Shown in pieces: positions 44,601-54,834 of a stretch of DNA of 64,000 nucleotides. The position numbers and the translations under genes are program-made. Within the stretch, counting starts at the first letter, position 1. The number at the start of each line of letters is the position of its first letter. The stretch lies in the NCBI RefSeq assembly GCF_026914185.1, contig NC_070570.1, positions 372,001 to 436,000 on the forward strand, written 5' to 3'. Source of the stretch: Puccinia triticina. Lineage: Eukaryota > Basidiomycota > Pucciniomycetes > Pucciniales > Pucciniaceae. The notes beneath the pieces are model-generated. The model was not told where the DNA came from, searched no databases, and saw nothing but the letters and a program-made list of their open reading frames with translations.

Positions 44601-45416
44601 GACGACCTTTCGGGTTGGGTAGAGGCCAAGATACTTAATAATCTTACGTCTGAGGCAGTGGCGGCTTTTCTCCAGGACCATTGGACCATGCGCTACGGGT
44701 TGGCCCAGTCTTACTCGACGGATGGAGGATCGGAATTCGGAGGCGCGTTGGCGGAGATGCTGCGGGCGCTGCCGGGGCAGCACAGAGTGTCCACACCGTA
44801 CTATCCGGAGGGTCAAGGAATGGTCGAACGGGGTCATGGACCGCTCAAGGCGGCGTTGGTGAAGCTGGCCGGGGAAAGCGGGAAGAACTGTAGGAAACTC
44901 CTCCCTTTAGTTCTTTTTGCGGATCGCATTTCCACTAAGCGGACTACGGGCTATTCACCGTATGAGTTGGTGTTTGGGCAACGTGCGGTGCTCCCGTTGG
45001 ATTTGGAGATCGAATCTTACCTGGGAGTCGACTGGGAGACGGTCAAGACCACGGCGGACTTGTTGGTGGCGCGCTCTCGCCAGCTGGAGCGCAGTGAAGA
45101 ATCTCGTGGATTGGCGTACAGGAGGATGATGGATTCACGCGGGGATTCGGTGCGCTACTGGGCGGAAAAGCAGCCGGGTGTCGCGAGGGAACCTCTCAAG
45201 CCGGGCGACAAAGTGTTGGCTTACAACCGCTCCCTCGAGACTCAGTGGGGACAGTTGTTTGCCCATCGATGGAACGGGCCCTTCCGCATCGTGAAGCAAG
45301 TCGACGGCGGCTCGTATGTATTGGAGGAACTCGACGGCACCGAGCTCAAGCGTCGGTTTGCGGCGGACCAGGTCAAGCGGTTTTATTCTCGCGAGGACAT
45401 TCTTGACCAGAAGTAA
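41554..45416 (+). CDS. Pol of element C: RT, RNase H, integrase
   Basis: Expressed by frameshift from gag; the frame is open from 41439, so its own first methionine is not meaningful. Counting from 41439: RT about residues 460-640, with SPVFCVLKSNGKIRVVHDLQ and catalytic GIFIDDGG (an F-I-D-D box) near 582. RNase H starts LAVDSSFHAAGAVL near 747. Integrase zinc head HRGSTETYRRISERFWWP..CQSCEACQKK is near 975-1013. The DDE core is SMDVVHLKAGG (1036), YSTDGGSEF (1093) and GMVERGHGP (1127). The C-terminal domain ends GTELKRRFAADQVKRF. No stops or frameshifts. The first ~280 residues lack a known domain and include two intron-like modules. Confidence 0.92.
41916..42024 (+). other. Intron-like module, element C copy 2
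   Basis: AAA/GTAAGTTCCTCCCAGTTA to GGGCTCCCTCCAG, 109 bp. It shares TATGCACCTCCGAGGGCTC, CATTACGTCGCCACACATG and GTGAGCC with its relatives. Pol stays open through it; precise removal shifts frame (109 is not a multiple of three) and meets a stop within 18 codons, so splicing here would not make full pol. Confidence 0.6.
42150..42261 (+). other. Intron-like module, element C copy 3
   Basis: GAA/GTAAGTTCTGACCAATAT to GGTTTCTCTTATTCAG, 112 bp, with CACCTCCGAGGG, CTACTACCG and GCCACACTCGTGAGC. Pol is open through it. Its acceptor has the strongest pyrimidine tract of the coding copies. Confidence 0.6.
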
Positions 45417-45534
45417 GTTCCTCTCCAAGTATGCATCTCCCGGGTAGTTACTACCGCGTATCGTCAAAACCCTACTCTATGCCACGCTCGTGAGCACCGC
45501 GGAGGCCCTGGTTTGTTTCCCTTTCTTTCTCTAG
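45413..45534 (+). other. Intron-like module, element C copy 4
   Basis: AA/GTAAGTTCCTCTCCAAG to CCCTTTCTTTCTCTAG, 122 bp. The TAA of the donor is the pol stop codon, so splicing would remove the stop and add a short tail before the LTR. The same arrangement is seen in D (31671) and E (24239). Confidence 0.6.
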
Positions 45535-45602
45535 GACTTGGAGTTCTTTTAGGCACGGTATTGGACGAGCAGTCTAGGGACAGACTGCAAGTCATGGGTG
45601 GA

Positions 45603-46416
45603 TGTGGTGGACAATCTGGTACACGCGGAGGAATCAAGCTTTTTGCCGCGCACGGCGCGCGCCAGAGGACGTCAAGACTCAAGACATCAAGATTCAGCTT
45701 TCAGCCCTTGAGGCCTCCTCAAGTTCAACGGCGCGGCGTGGCGCGCATCCTCAAGGCGTTTCAGGTCTTCTTTCCCCCCCCCCTCTTCCTTGTGTTTTGG
45801 CTTTCTTGGTCCTGTTTTCTTTTAAGTTTATCTTTCATCATGTTTTGTTATTTCCTCTTTCGCATTGCGCGCGTTGGATAGGTTTTGTATGAGGAGGGTT
45901 GGTTTGTTTTGTTTCTGTTTTGTTTTGTTTTGTTTCTGTCTTTGTCTTATGTTGTTGTTGCGCGCGCGTGCGCGCTAGGTTGTGATGAGATGTCTGCTAC
46001 ATGTCACCAACTCCAAGGTTTGAGTTCAGTTTGAACTCAGGCTTTGGAGCGGCATGGACCCACTCTGAACGATATAGTTTTCAGTCAATCCATCAAAGTT
46101 CAAAGTTCACGTCTTGGCATTTGTTTGCCCGAATCTCACGGCTTTTAAGTTCTTTACCCCGCAAAACGTCGATCTCCTCCACCTTCCTGGTTTAGATCAC
46201 ACCTCTCACTCCTGCCGGCAGTATCCCGGCCTCTCTCAAAACAAACCCGCCGACGCGCATCTCCCGCCGTCGTAAAATCAAACCCCCTTCACGCTTACAC
46301 GAATCTCAGCGCTCTTTTTCGGCCAATCATCCCGGAGGGCATACGTAGATAAATCTCAGCTTTTCTTTTTCCCCTCCCCGAACTGCTGCCGGCCTAGCAC
46401 CGGCCAGAGTTCCTCA
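45603..46416 (+). mobile_element. 3' LTR of element C
   Basis: 814 bp with the same start, end, C-run length and internal frames as the 5' copy at 38329-39142. It is preceded by GGGTGGA, a weak polypurine candidate. It is followed by the CCGC duplication and then the right half of solo LTR G. Confidence 0.92.
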
Positions 46417-47159
46417 CCGCGCGCACAAGCGCGCAACAACAACCAAGAGAAATAGGAGGAAAGAAAATAAATGCAGAAGTAAGGAAAACACAGTGATATG
46501 AGGCAGAAGGAAAGAAACTACGAGCAAAGAAAAGAAGAGGGTAAACAGAACACACAGACCAGAACAAACAGAGAGAACAACAAAAAAACAAAACAAAAAA
46601 AAAGAAACAGTTGATAAAAACAGAGAGATAAACCCACAGCAGGCGCTGTGTTAGGACCAAGAAAGGTGAAGAAATCTGGGGAACTGAGAGGGAGTAGGAA
46701 TGAAAGGCTGATAATCTTGAAGATCTTGAAGGGAAGTTGATTTATTGAAGCTTGGAAAACCAGGGAGAAGCTTGAGTCTTGATGATCTTGCGGTCACTGC
46801 GCCTGGAATAGGGAAATGATTGAAAACTAGGCGCGCCGCTGGCACCACGAGATTGATCACCACACCAACCAGTTCGCGGGCGACACTAACCCTACCCAAG
46901 CTGATCCAAACGCCATGAATATTTCGGTGATGAGGGGAGCGCTGGCGAGCTTGGATAAGGTCACGATGATGCGAGCGGGGTTGTGTTTTCACTGCGGAGA
47001 CAAGGGCCACATCGCACGGGGTTGTCCGAAGAAGGGAAAGAACAAGGCCAACGTCAATGCGACGATTGCCGAGTTGGAGGATCAGGTCCGAAGTTTGACC
47101 ATGAACGAAGGGAAGAGTGGAGGGGCTGGGCGGGCGGATGAGTCAAAAAATGGTGATGC

Positions 47160-49650
47160 TTGGGTGTGAGGGTTGTGCCTCACCCAAGCAAGGAGGGCAA
47201 TGTAGTAGTTAACGTTGGGGCTTATGATTTCGTTACTCTAAATGAAATGGATAACCGGCTGTTTGTCAGCACCCCATTCCTCCCACTACTACCCTCCAGT
47301 GCCACAACCACCCTGACCCAAGCAAGATTCCTTATTGACTCTGGGGCTACCCACGATGTCGTGAGCAAAAAATTTGCGGCTGAAGCCGGCCTGGAGCTTA
47401 CTCCGGCCAGGACGACGAAGACCATCTCAGGCTTCGATGGATCCCTGAGCAAATCCTCTTTTGAAGTGTCCTTATTGCTGGACAGAGAGACCAAACCCTT
47501 GACATTCATGGTTGCGCGACTGAAGGACACTTACGACGGGATCCTTGGCATGCCGTGGATCAGAAGACACGGCAATAGGATTGACTGGCGTACGCGCTGT
47601 TTTAGACCCTCTTCACGGGAAATCGCCACCGCTGACGCGGTGTCGTCAGTTCCGAAAAAAACCTCGCAGGACGGGGAGGAGCCCGTAGTTAGGCACGCTA
47701 GGAAAACTGACGAGGGGGTGCGTGCTTTATGCCGATCAACACCCCCGCGATGTGAGTTATATTCTTTCTTTCCTACTCCCTCTTCCTCAGAAAGTGTAGG
47801 AGCATCTGGCAAGCGGATACCCTTTCTAGAACTTCCAGGACAGGGACCGACTGCCAAAGCCTGGCCGAGACCCACCGTCACCTCAACCACCGAGATAGGA
47901 CCCGCCACCGTCATGGCGGTGTCGTCAGTTCCGAAAGAAACCTTGCAGGACAGGGAGGAGCCCGTAGTGAGGCACGCTAGGAAAACTGACGAGGGGGTGC
48001 GTGCTTTATGCTGATCAACACCCCCGCGATGTGAGTCCCCAACCATTTCTTTGTCATCCCAAGAGTCAAGGAGTGTAAGGACAACTGGCAAGCGGGTACA
48101 CTTTATAGGACATACCCAGCAGGTTCCACCGACGGAAACGGCTCTCATCAGCGCGGCAAAGACCTCGTGGTCTACTTTGGCTAAGATCGCGGCGGAGGCT
48201 AAAGGTTCCTCACCGACAAAGATGGCAGAAGAGCTCGTACCTCAACAATACCACGCTCACATTGGGATGTTCTGCAAATTGGAGGCGCAACGACTGCCGC
48301 CTAGGCGCAAATATGATTTCAGGGTCGAGCTCGTACCAGGAGCCCTTCCACAAGCCAGCCGCATCATACCCCTTTCTCCGGCCGAAAACAAAGCACTTGA
48401 CAAGCTCATTCAAGAAGGACTTGAAAATGGCACGATACGCAGAACCACGTCACCGTGGGCGGCACCGGTTCTGTTCACAGGGAAGAAGGACGGGAATTTG
48501 AGACCATGTTTCGACTATAGGAAACTCAACGCAGTGACGATTAAAAATAAGTACCCCTTACCTCTGACGATGGAACTCGTGGACAGCCTGCTCAATGCCG
48601 ACAGGTTCACCAAGCTCGACCTCAGGAATGCGTACGGTAACCTCCGCGTGGCAGAGGGCGACGAAGAGAAGCTGGCGTTCGTGTGTCGGGCTGGGCAGTT
48701 CGCGCCGTTGACTATGCTGTTCGGGCCAACGGGAGCACCAGGTTTCTTTCAGTTTTTCATGCAGGACATATTACTCGGGAGGATCGGGAAAGACACGGCG
48801 GTGTACCTTGACGACATCATGGTTTATTTGCAACAAGGCGAGGACCACGAGGCGGCGGTAATGGGTATTCTAGACATACTAAGCAAGCATCAGCTGTGGT
48901 TGAAACCAGAGAAATGTGAGTTCTCAAGGGATGAGGTCGAATACCTCGGCCTATTGATTTCGTGCAACAGAGTTCGAATGGATCCGGCCAAGGTGAAAGC
49001 GGTTTCAGACTGGCCGCCACCGTCCAACGTAACGGAACTACAGAGATTCATTGGCTTCGCGAACTTTTACCGGAGGTTCATTGATCAATTTTCGAGGACG
49101 ACGAGGCCGCTGCACAACCTGACTAAGCTGGGGACGCGGTTCGTCTGGGACAGAAATTGCAACGAGGCGTTCAAAAGCCTAAAGACAGCGTTCACGTCAG
49201 CGCCAATCCTGAAGATCGCGGACCCCTACCAACCGTTCTTACTGGAATGCGACTGTTCCGATTTTGCACTGGGAGCGGTCCTGTCCCAGGTTTGCCCAAA
49301 AGACAATTTGCTGCACCCGGTGGCTTACTTGTCCCGTTCATTGATACAAGCCAAGAGGAATTATTAAATATTCGACAAAGAATTGTTAGCTATCGTCGCA
49401 GCGTTTAAGGAGTGGCACCAATACTTGGAAGGGAACCCCCACAGATTGAAAGCCATAGTGTATACCGACCACCAAAACCTCGAAAGCTTTATGCCCACTA
49501 GGCCCGGTGGGCCAAGACACTGGGAAATTTCAATTTTGAAATTGTCTTCCGACCTGGAAGGCAGGCGACAAAGCCAGACGCGTTATCGAGACGCCCGTAT
49601 TTGGCTCCCAGTAGCAAAGACAAACTTACATTTGGCCAACTCCTGAAACC
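47160..49650 (+). pseudogene. Protease-RT-RNase H of element B
   Basis: The retropepsin active site is intact (FLIDSGATHDVV near 47335) and the domain closes with LGMPWIRRHGNRIDW. A linker with a 93-codon duplication follows (copies near 47637 and 47916). The second copy has TGA where the first has CGA, ending the frame at 48014. RT resumes to 49367 with [16 protein letters not shown] and an intact YLDD (AVYLDDIMVY near 48805). RNase H starts LLECDCSDFALGAVLS; a TAA at 49367 interrupts [13 protein letters not shown], and a frameshift follows near 49500. Integrase is missing. Confidence 0.9.
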
Positions 49651-49718
49651 CTCAAACATCACCCCCAAGACGTTCGCGGCGGTATCACTACCAAGATGGA
49701 TGAATTTGCAATGTCGTA

Positions 49719-50296
49719 TATTGATCAATATAGCTTATATTGATCAATTTTTTTTTTTTATTATTCCTCTTGATACCTTTGTCTGTTTTCCATGTCTCCT
49801 TGATACTATTCTATAATCTCTCTCCTTCTGCCTGTGTTAGCTTCAAGCCACAGGATTTTTTTTTTTTTCTTTTGCCTGATAACATTCATAAATTTTTACA
49901 TACACCACTCAATTCTTCCTGAAAAAAAGATGTTGCAAGTTTTAGGATTAATCCAGGGTAGCTGAGGGGTCTCAAATTTTTTTTCTTTTTTTTTTTGCTT
50001 CAACAATTGATGTTATCAGAAGTCTCCAAATCGACTTTTTTTCAAAACAGGAAAAACATTGACCCCTGACCTCTCTCATGATACCATCCTGCACAAATTT
50101 TTAATTTAGTTGGTTGAACTTGCTCAAGATATTGCATATCATACTTGAAGTGCTACATGCATAGAAGGCCTTTTTGAAATTAGTTTACCATGGTTTAGCA
50201 TATTTTTGTCAGGTTCTTTTTTTTATCTACTTTTGTTATCAACCACAGATTAATGAGGAATATTTCCACATAAAATTTCATCGGACAATTTTTCTG
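49719..50296. other. AT-rich spacer, no gene
   Basis: Starts at the 3' truncation of element B with ATATTGATCAATATAGC and a second ATATTGATCAAT, then T-rich DNA with several runs of nine or more T. No coding or LTR features are seen. Confidence 0.5.
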
Positions 50297-53200
50297 CATA
50301 TAAAACCCAGAAATATTTTAAATTATAATTTATTTGGGGTCGCATCCATTATGCAGCAGCAACAATGTGATCAGTTCCCAAATATCACTAATTTGGTAGT
50401 TTCTGGCCCTTTCTGCCACTATATCTCAACACAGCGTGGGAGTTCTTCCATGATATTGGTATCAAAATGATCAATAGCCCCCAAGGATTCATTTTGTACC
50501 TTAAATTACCACATAACCCAAATGTAGCAGCTACAATCTGATCAGTTGTGTCAGCCTTAGAGTCAACACAGTTGACCTAAAACTGCCTTTTATATCCATT
50601 TTATACCTAAATGTGCTCGTATCTTTTTAACCTTAAGACATAAGGTTGTTTTCACTTCAGATTCTGATTTCTCATGCATCTTTGACCCTAGTGTTCACTG
50701 ATCACTTTACAATATCTCTACTCCTTCATAGAGTTTGTGGTTTGTGACACACATGCGCAGCAGCGCCGTGTAGTTGCGCCTGAGCGCTCCCAACCACATG
50801 TACATGTGTGATTATGTCATCCAACTTTGAAAATTTTCGAAGTCAGGATCCCCCATGCAGCTGGAGGATCCACAGACTTCAGCACACCAGAACCATACCC
50901 CAGAGACACCCAGGATCACTAACCAGAGGCCACTTCACTCCCAGTATCACTACAGGATATTGACAGTAAGTACCCTCTTCTACTGACCTTGTTTATCTCA
51001 GAGGAAAGTCTGTTGCTCTTGACTGCTCTCTCCCTGCTTCTGTTTCTCTCTTCTGCTTCAAAAGATCTATAGGTTATCTCTTGTTAAGACCTTTAAAACC
51101 AGAGCAGAGTAGTCATCCTACTTCTGAATCCCACCACCGTTTCCTTGGTGTGAGTGGAGACTGTTGCATCTCTAGCACAGTTGGCAGCCTACTTTTCTAG
51201 GTAGAGCTTGGCCCACATTAAATTAAACTCAAAAGATCAAGTTTCTCTCTTCTCAGTTTCTCTCTTCTATTTCTCTTCTCCTCACTGCTTGTATTTCTTT
51301 ATCCCCAGAAATTCAACCAGTGTCCCCCTTTTCTTTGTGTCCTGTTGTCACACAAGAGACTCAGGCTCACAAGTTGCCAAATGTCACTAATTTGGTAGTC
51401 TCTTGGTTTTGCTGCCACTATATCTCAACACAGCCTGGGAATTCTTCCACGATATTGCGATCAAAATGATTAATAGCCCCCAAGGATTCATTGTGTACCT
51501 TAAATGACCACGAAACCCCCTAATGTAGCCCCTACGATCTGATCAGTTGCCAAATGTATTTGGTAGTTTCTTGGTGTTTCTGCCACTATATCTCAACACA
51601 GCCTGGAAGTTCTTCCATGATATTGGTATCATAATGATCAATAGCCACCAAGGATTCATTGTGTACCTTAAATGACCACGAAACCCCCTAATGTAGCCCC
51701 TACGATCTGATCAGTTGCCAAATGTATTTGGTAGTTTCTTGGTGTTTCTGCCACTATATCTCAACACAGCCTGGGAGTTCTTCCATGATATTGGTATCAT
51801 AATGATTAATAGCCACCAAGGATTCATTGTGTACCTTAAATGACCACAAAACCTCCAAATGGAGCAGCTACAATCTGACCAGTTGCCAAATCTCACTAAT
51901 TTGGTAGTTTCTTGGTGTTTCTGCCACTATATCTCAGCGCAGCATGGGAGTTCTTCCATGATATTGGTACCAAGATGATCAAATGCCCTCAAACATTGAT
52001 TGGGTAGCTCCAATGAGCACAAAACCCCCAAATGTAGCAGGCACAATGTGATCGGTTGCAAAATATCACTAATTTGGTAGTTCCTTGGTGTTTCTGCCAC
52101 TATATCTCAGCGCAGCATGGGAGTTCTTCCATGATATTGGTACAAAAATGATCAAATGCCCCTGAAGATTCATTGGGTACCTTGAATGACCACAAAACCC
52201 CCAAATGTAGCAGCTACAATGTGATTGGTTGCCAAATATCACTAATTTGGTAGTTTCTTGGTGGTTCTGCCACTATATCTCAGCACAGCATGGGATTTCT
52301 TTCATGATATTGGTACCAAAATGATTAATCACCCCTGAAGATTCATTAGGTACCTTGGATGACCACAAAACCCCAGATGTAGCAGCCACAATGTGATCAG
52401 TTGCCAAATATCACTAATTTGGTAGTTTCTTGATTTTTCTGCGACTATATCTCAGCACAGCGTGGGAGTTCTTCCATGATATTGGTACCAAAATTATCAC
52501 ATGCCCCTGAAGATTCATTGTGTACCTTGAATGACCACAAAACCCCCAAATGTAGCAGCCACAATGTGATCAGTTGCCAAATATCACTAATTTGGTAGTT
52601 TCTTGATGTTTCTGCCACTATATCTCAGCACAGCGTGGGAGTTCTTCCATGATACTGGTACCAAAATGATGAGATGCCCTCAAAGATTCATTGAGTACCT
52701 TGCATGACCACAAAAGCCCCAAATGTAGCAGCCACAATGTGATCAGTTGCCAAATATCACTAATTTGGTAGTTTGTTGGTGTTTCTGCCACTATATCTCC
52801 GCCCAGCATGGGAGTTCTTCCATGATATTGGTACCATAATGATCAAATGGCCCTGAATATTCATTGAGTACCTTGAATGACCACACAACCCCCAAATGTA
52901 GGAGCTACAGTGTGATTGGTTGCCAAATATCACTAATTTGGTAGTTTCTTGGTGGTTCTGCCACTATATCTCAGCGCAGCATGGGAGTTCTTCCATTATA
53001 TTGGTACCAAAATGATTAATCACCACTGAAGATTCATTGTGTACCTTGGATGACCACAAAACCCCAGATGTAGCAGCCACAATGTGATCAGTTGCCAAAT
53101 ATCACTAATTTGGTAGTTTCTTGATGTTTCTGCCACTATATCTAAGCACAGCGTGGGAGTTCTTCCATGATACTGGTACCAAAATGATCAAATGCCCCCA

Positions 53201-54834
53201 AAGATTCATTGAGTACCTTGGATGACCACAAAACCCCCAAATGTAGCAGCCACAATGTGATCAGTTGGCAAATGTTCTAATTTGGTAGTTTCTTGGTGTT
53301 TCTGCCACTATATCTCAGCGCAGCAAGGGAGTTCTTACATGATATTTGTACCAAAATTATCACATGCCCTCAAATATTCATTGAGTACCTTGGATGACCA
53401 CAAAACCCCCAAATGTAGAAGCCACAATGTGATCAGTTGCCAAATATCACTACTTTGGTAGTTTCTTGGTGTTTCTGCCACAATATCTCAGCGCAGCATG
53501 GGAGTTCTTCCATGATATTGGTACCAAAATGATCAAATGGCCCTGAATATTCTTTGAGTACCTTAAATGACCACACAACCCCCAAATGTAGCAGCTACAA
53601 TGTGATTGGTTGCCAAATATCACTAATTTGGTAGTTTCTTGATGTTTCTGCCACTATATCTCAGGGCAGCGTGGGAGTTCTTCCATGATATTGGTACCAA
53701 GATGATCAAACACCCTCAAAGATTCATTGAGTACCTTGGACGACCACAATACCCCCAAATGTAGCAGCTAGGATGTGATCAGTTGCAAAATATCACTAAT
53801 TTGGTAGTTTCTGGTGTTTCTGCCACTATATCTCAGCGCAGCATAGGAGTTCTTCCATGATATTGGTACCAAAATGATCAAACACCCTCAAAGATTCATT
53901 GAGTACCTTGGACGACCACAATACCCCCAAATGTAGCAGCTAGGATGTGATCAGTTGCAAAATATCACTAATTTGGTAGTTTCTGGTGTTTCTGCCACTA
54001 TATCTCAGCGCAGCATAGGAGTTCTTCCATGATATTGGTACCAAAATGATCAAATGCCCTCAAACATTCATTTGGTACCTTGGATGACCACAAAACCCCC
54101 AAATTTAGCACCCACAAGGTGATCAGTTGCCAAATATCACTAATTTGGTAGTTTCTTGGTGTTTCTGCCACAATATCTCAGCGCAGCATGGGAGTTCTTC
54201 CATGATATTGGTACCAAAATGATCAAATGGCCTCAAATGCCCCTGAAGATTCATTGTATACCTTGGATGGCCACAAAACCCCCAAATGTAGCAGCCACAA
54301 TGTGATCAGTTGGCAAATGTTCTAATTTGGTAGTTTCTTGGTGTTTCTGCCACTATATCTCAGCGCAGCATGGGAGTTATTCCATGATATTGGTACCAAA
54401 ATGATCACATGCCCTCAAACATTCATTGAGTACCTTGGATGACCACAAAACCCCCAAATGTAGCAGCCACAATGTGATCAGTTGCCAAATATCACTAATT
54501 TGGTAGTTTCTTGGTGTTTCTGCCACTATATCTCAGCGCAGCATGGGAGTTCTTCCATGATATTGGTACCAAAATGATCAAATGGCCCTGAATATTTATT
54601 GTGTACCTTGGACGACCACAAAACCCCCAAATGTAGCAGCCACAATGTGATCAGTTGCCAAATATCACTAATTTGGTAGTTTCTTGGTGTTTCTGCCACT
54701 ATATCTCAGCACAGCGTGGGAGTTCTTCCATGATGTTGGTACCAAAATGATCAAATTCTTCTGAAGATTCATTGTGTACCTTGAATGACCACAATACCCC
54801 CAAATGTAGCAGCCACACTGTGATCAGTTGCCAA
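50297..54834 (+). repeat. ~172-bp satellite array, forward arm
   Basis: About 21 copies of a 172-173 bp unit measured between successive GCCAAATATCACTAATTTGG boxes (52231, 52403, 52576, 52749, 52922, 53094). Each unit carries the hairpin CCAAATATCACTAATTTGG and conserved TCTGCCACTATATCTCAGC and TTCCATGATATTGGTACC. A solo LTR interrupts the array at 50549-51371. The left edge carries a terminal sequence (ACCCAGAAATA...GGGGTCGCATCCATTATGCA) that recurs inverted at the far right edge near 63720-63772. Confidence 0.92.
50549..51371 (+). mobile_element. Solo LTR in the satellite, TSD AGTTG
   Basis: An 823-bp insertion from TGTCAGCCTTAG to CTCAGGCTCACA with perfect 5-bp duplications AGTTG (50544-50548 and 51372-51376). 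The satellite unit is continuous when it is removed. The terminal octamer matches the LTRs at 14096 and 28289, with one change at the right end. Strand is provisional. No coding domain is present. Confidence 0.88.

Larger units (their letters stand above)
38329..46416 (+). mobile_element. Full-length Ty3/Gypsy element C, apparently intact
   Basis: An 8088-bp element with two 814-bp LTRs that read as identical where I compared them, a 4-bp TSD (CCGC at 38325-38328 and 46417-46420), primer-binding site, gag with protease, and a single open pol. This points to recent insertion and possible activity. It sits inside solo LTR G, a relative of its own LTR. Gag and pol overlap in the minus-1 frame with a frameshift signal. 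Four intron-like modules occur: leader, two before RT, and one at the pol stop. Confidence 0.93.
37865..46864 (-). mobile_element. Solo LTR G (908 bp without element C), TSD CCGA/CCAA
   Basis: Left part 37865-38328 and right part 46421-46864 form one minus-strand LTR. Its minus-strand start is TGTGGTGATC and its end GGAGTTCCACA, closely matching the end of the C LTR (GAGTTCCTCA). Flanks are CCGA (37861-37864) and CCAA (46865-46868), a TSD with one CpG-to-CpA change. It has the family hairpin CTGAGTTCGAACTGAACTCAG near 38262. It lies inside element B gag and was then hit by element C. Confidence 0.85.
37155..47169 (+). pseudogene. Gag of element B, split by LTR G and element C
   Basis: Part 1 (37155-37864) starts MDDDAAALRARVEEL, then holds a P-rich stretch and a retrotransposon gag core (YDGTKGPKAEVYVTQISLYV, FSISYLTGQASEWAQPF). 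Part 2 (46865-47169) carries the zinc knuckle CFHCGDKGHIARGC and a basic tail. Removing 37865-46864 plus one TSD copy joins them in frame at ...NEINGAD/QFAGDT. Stops at ~37230 and ~37773 both read as CGA to TGA. Gag ends at a TGA overlapping the protease frame; element A has ATGA at this point, element B GTGTGA. Confidence 0.87.
36815..49718 (+). mobile_element. Ty3/Gypsy element B, host of nested insertions, 3' truncated
   Basis: A plus-strand Ty3 element related to A. Its gag is split at 37865-46864 by solo LTR G, which itself contains full-length element C. Protease, RT and part of RNase H follow to about 49650, and homology stops at about 49718 against AT-rich DNA, so integrase and 3' LTR are gone. 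Several stops, at least three of them CGA to TGA, and a frameshift in RNase H show it is dead. Confidence 0.88.

Noticed and set aside
47222..48148. Minus-strand frames opposite element B protease
   Set aside because: They are antisense shadows of the protease and duplicated linker.
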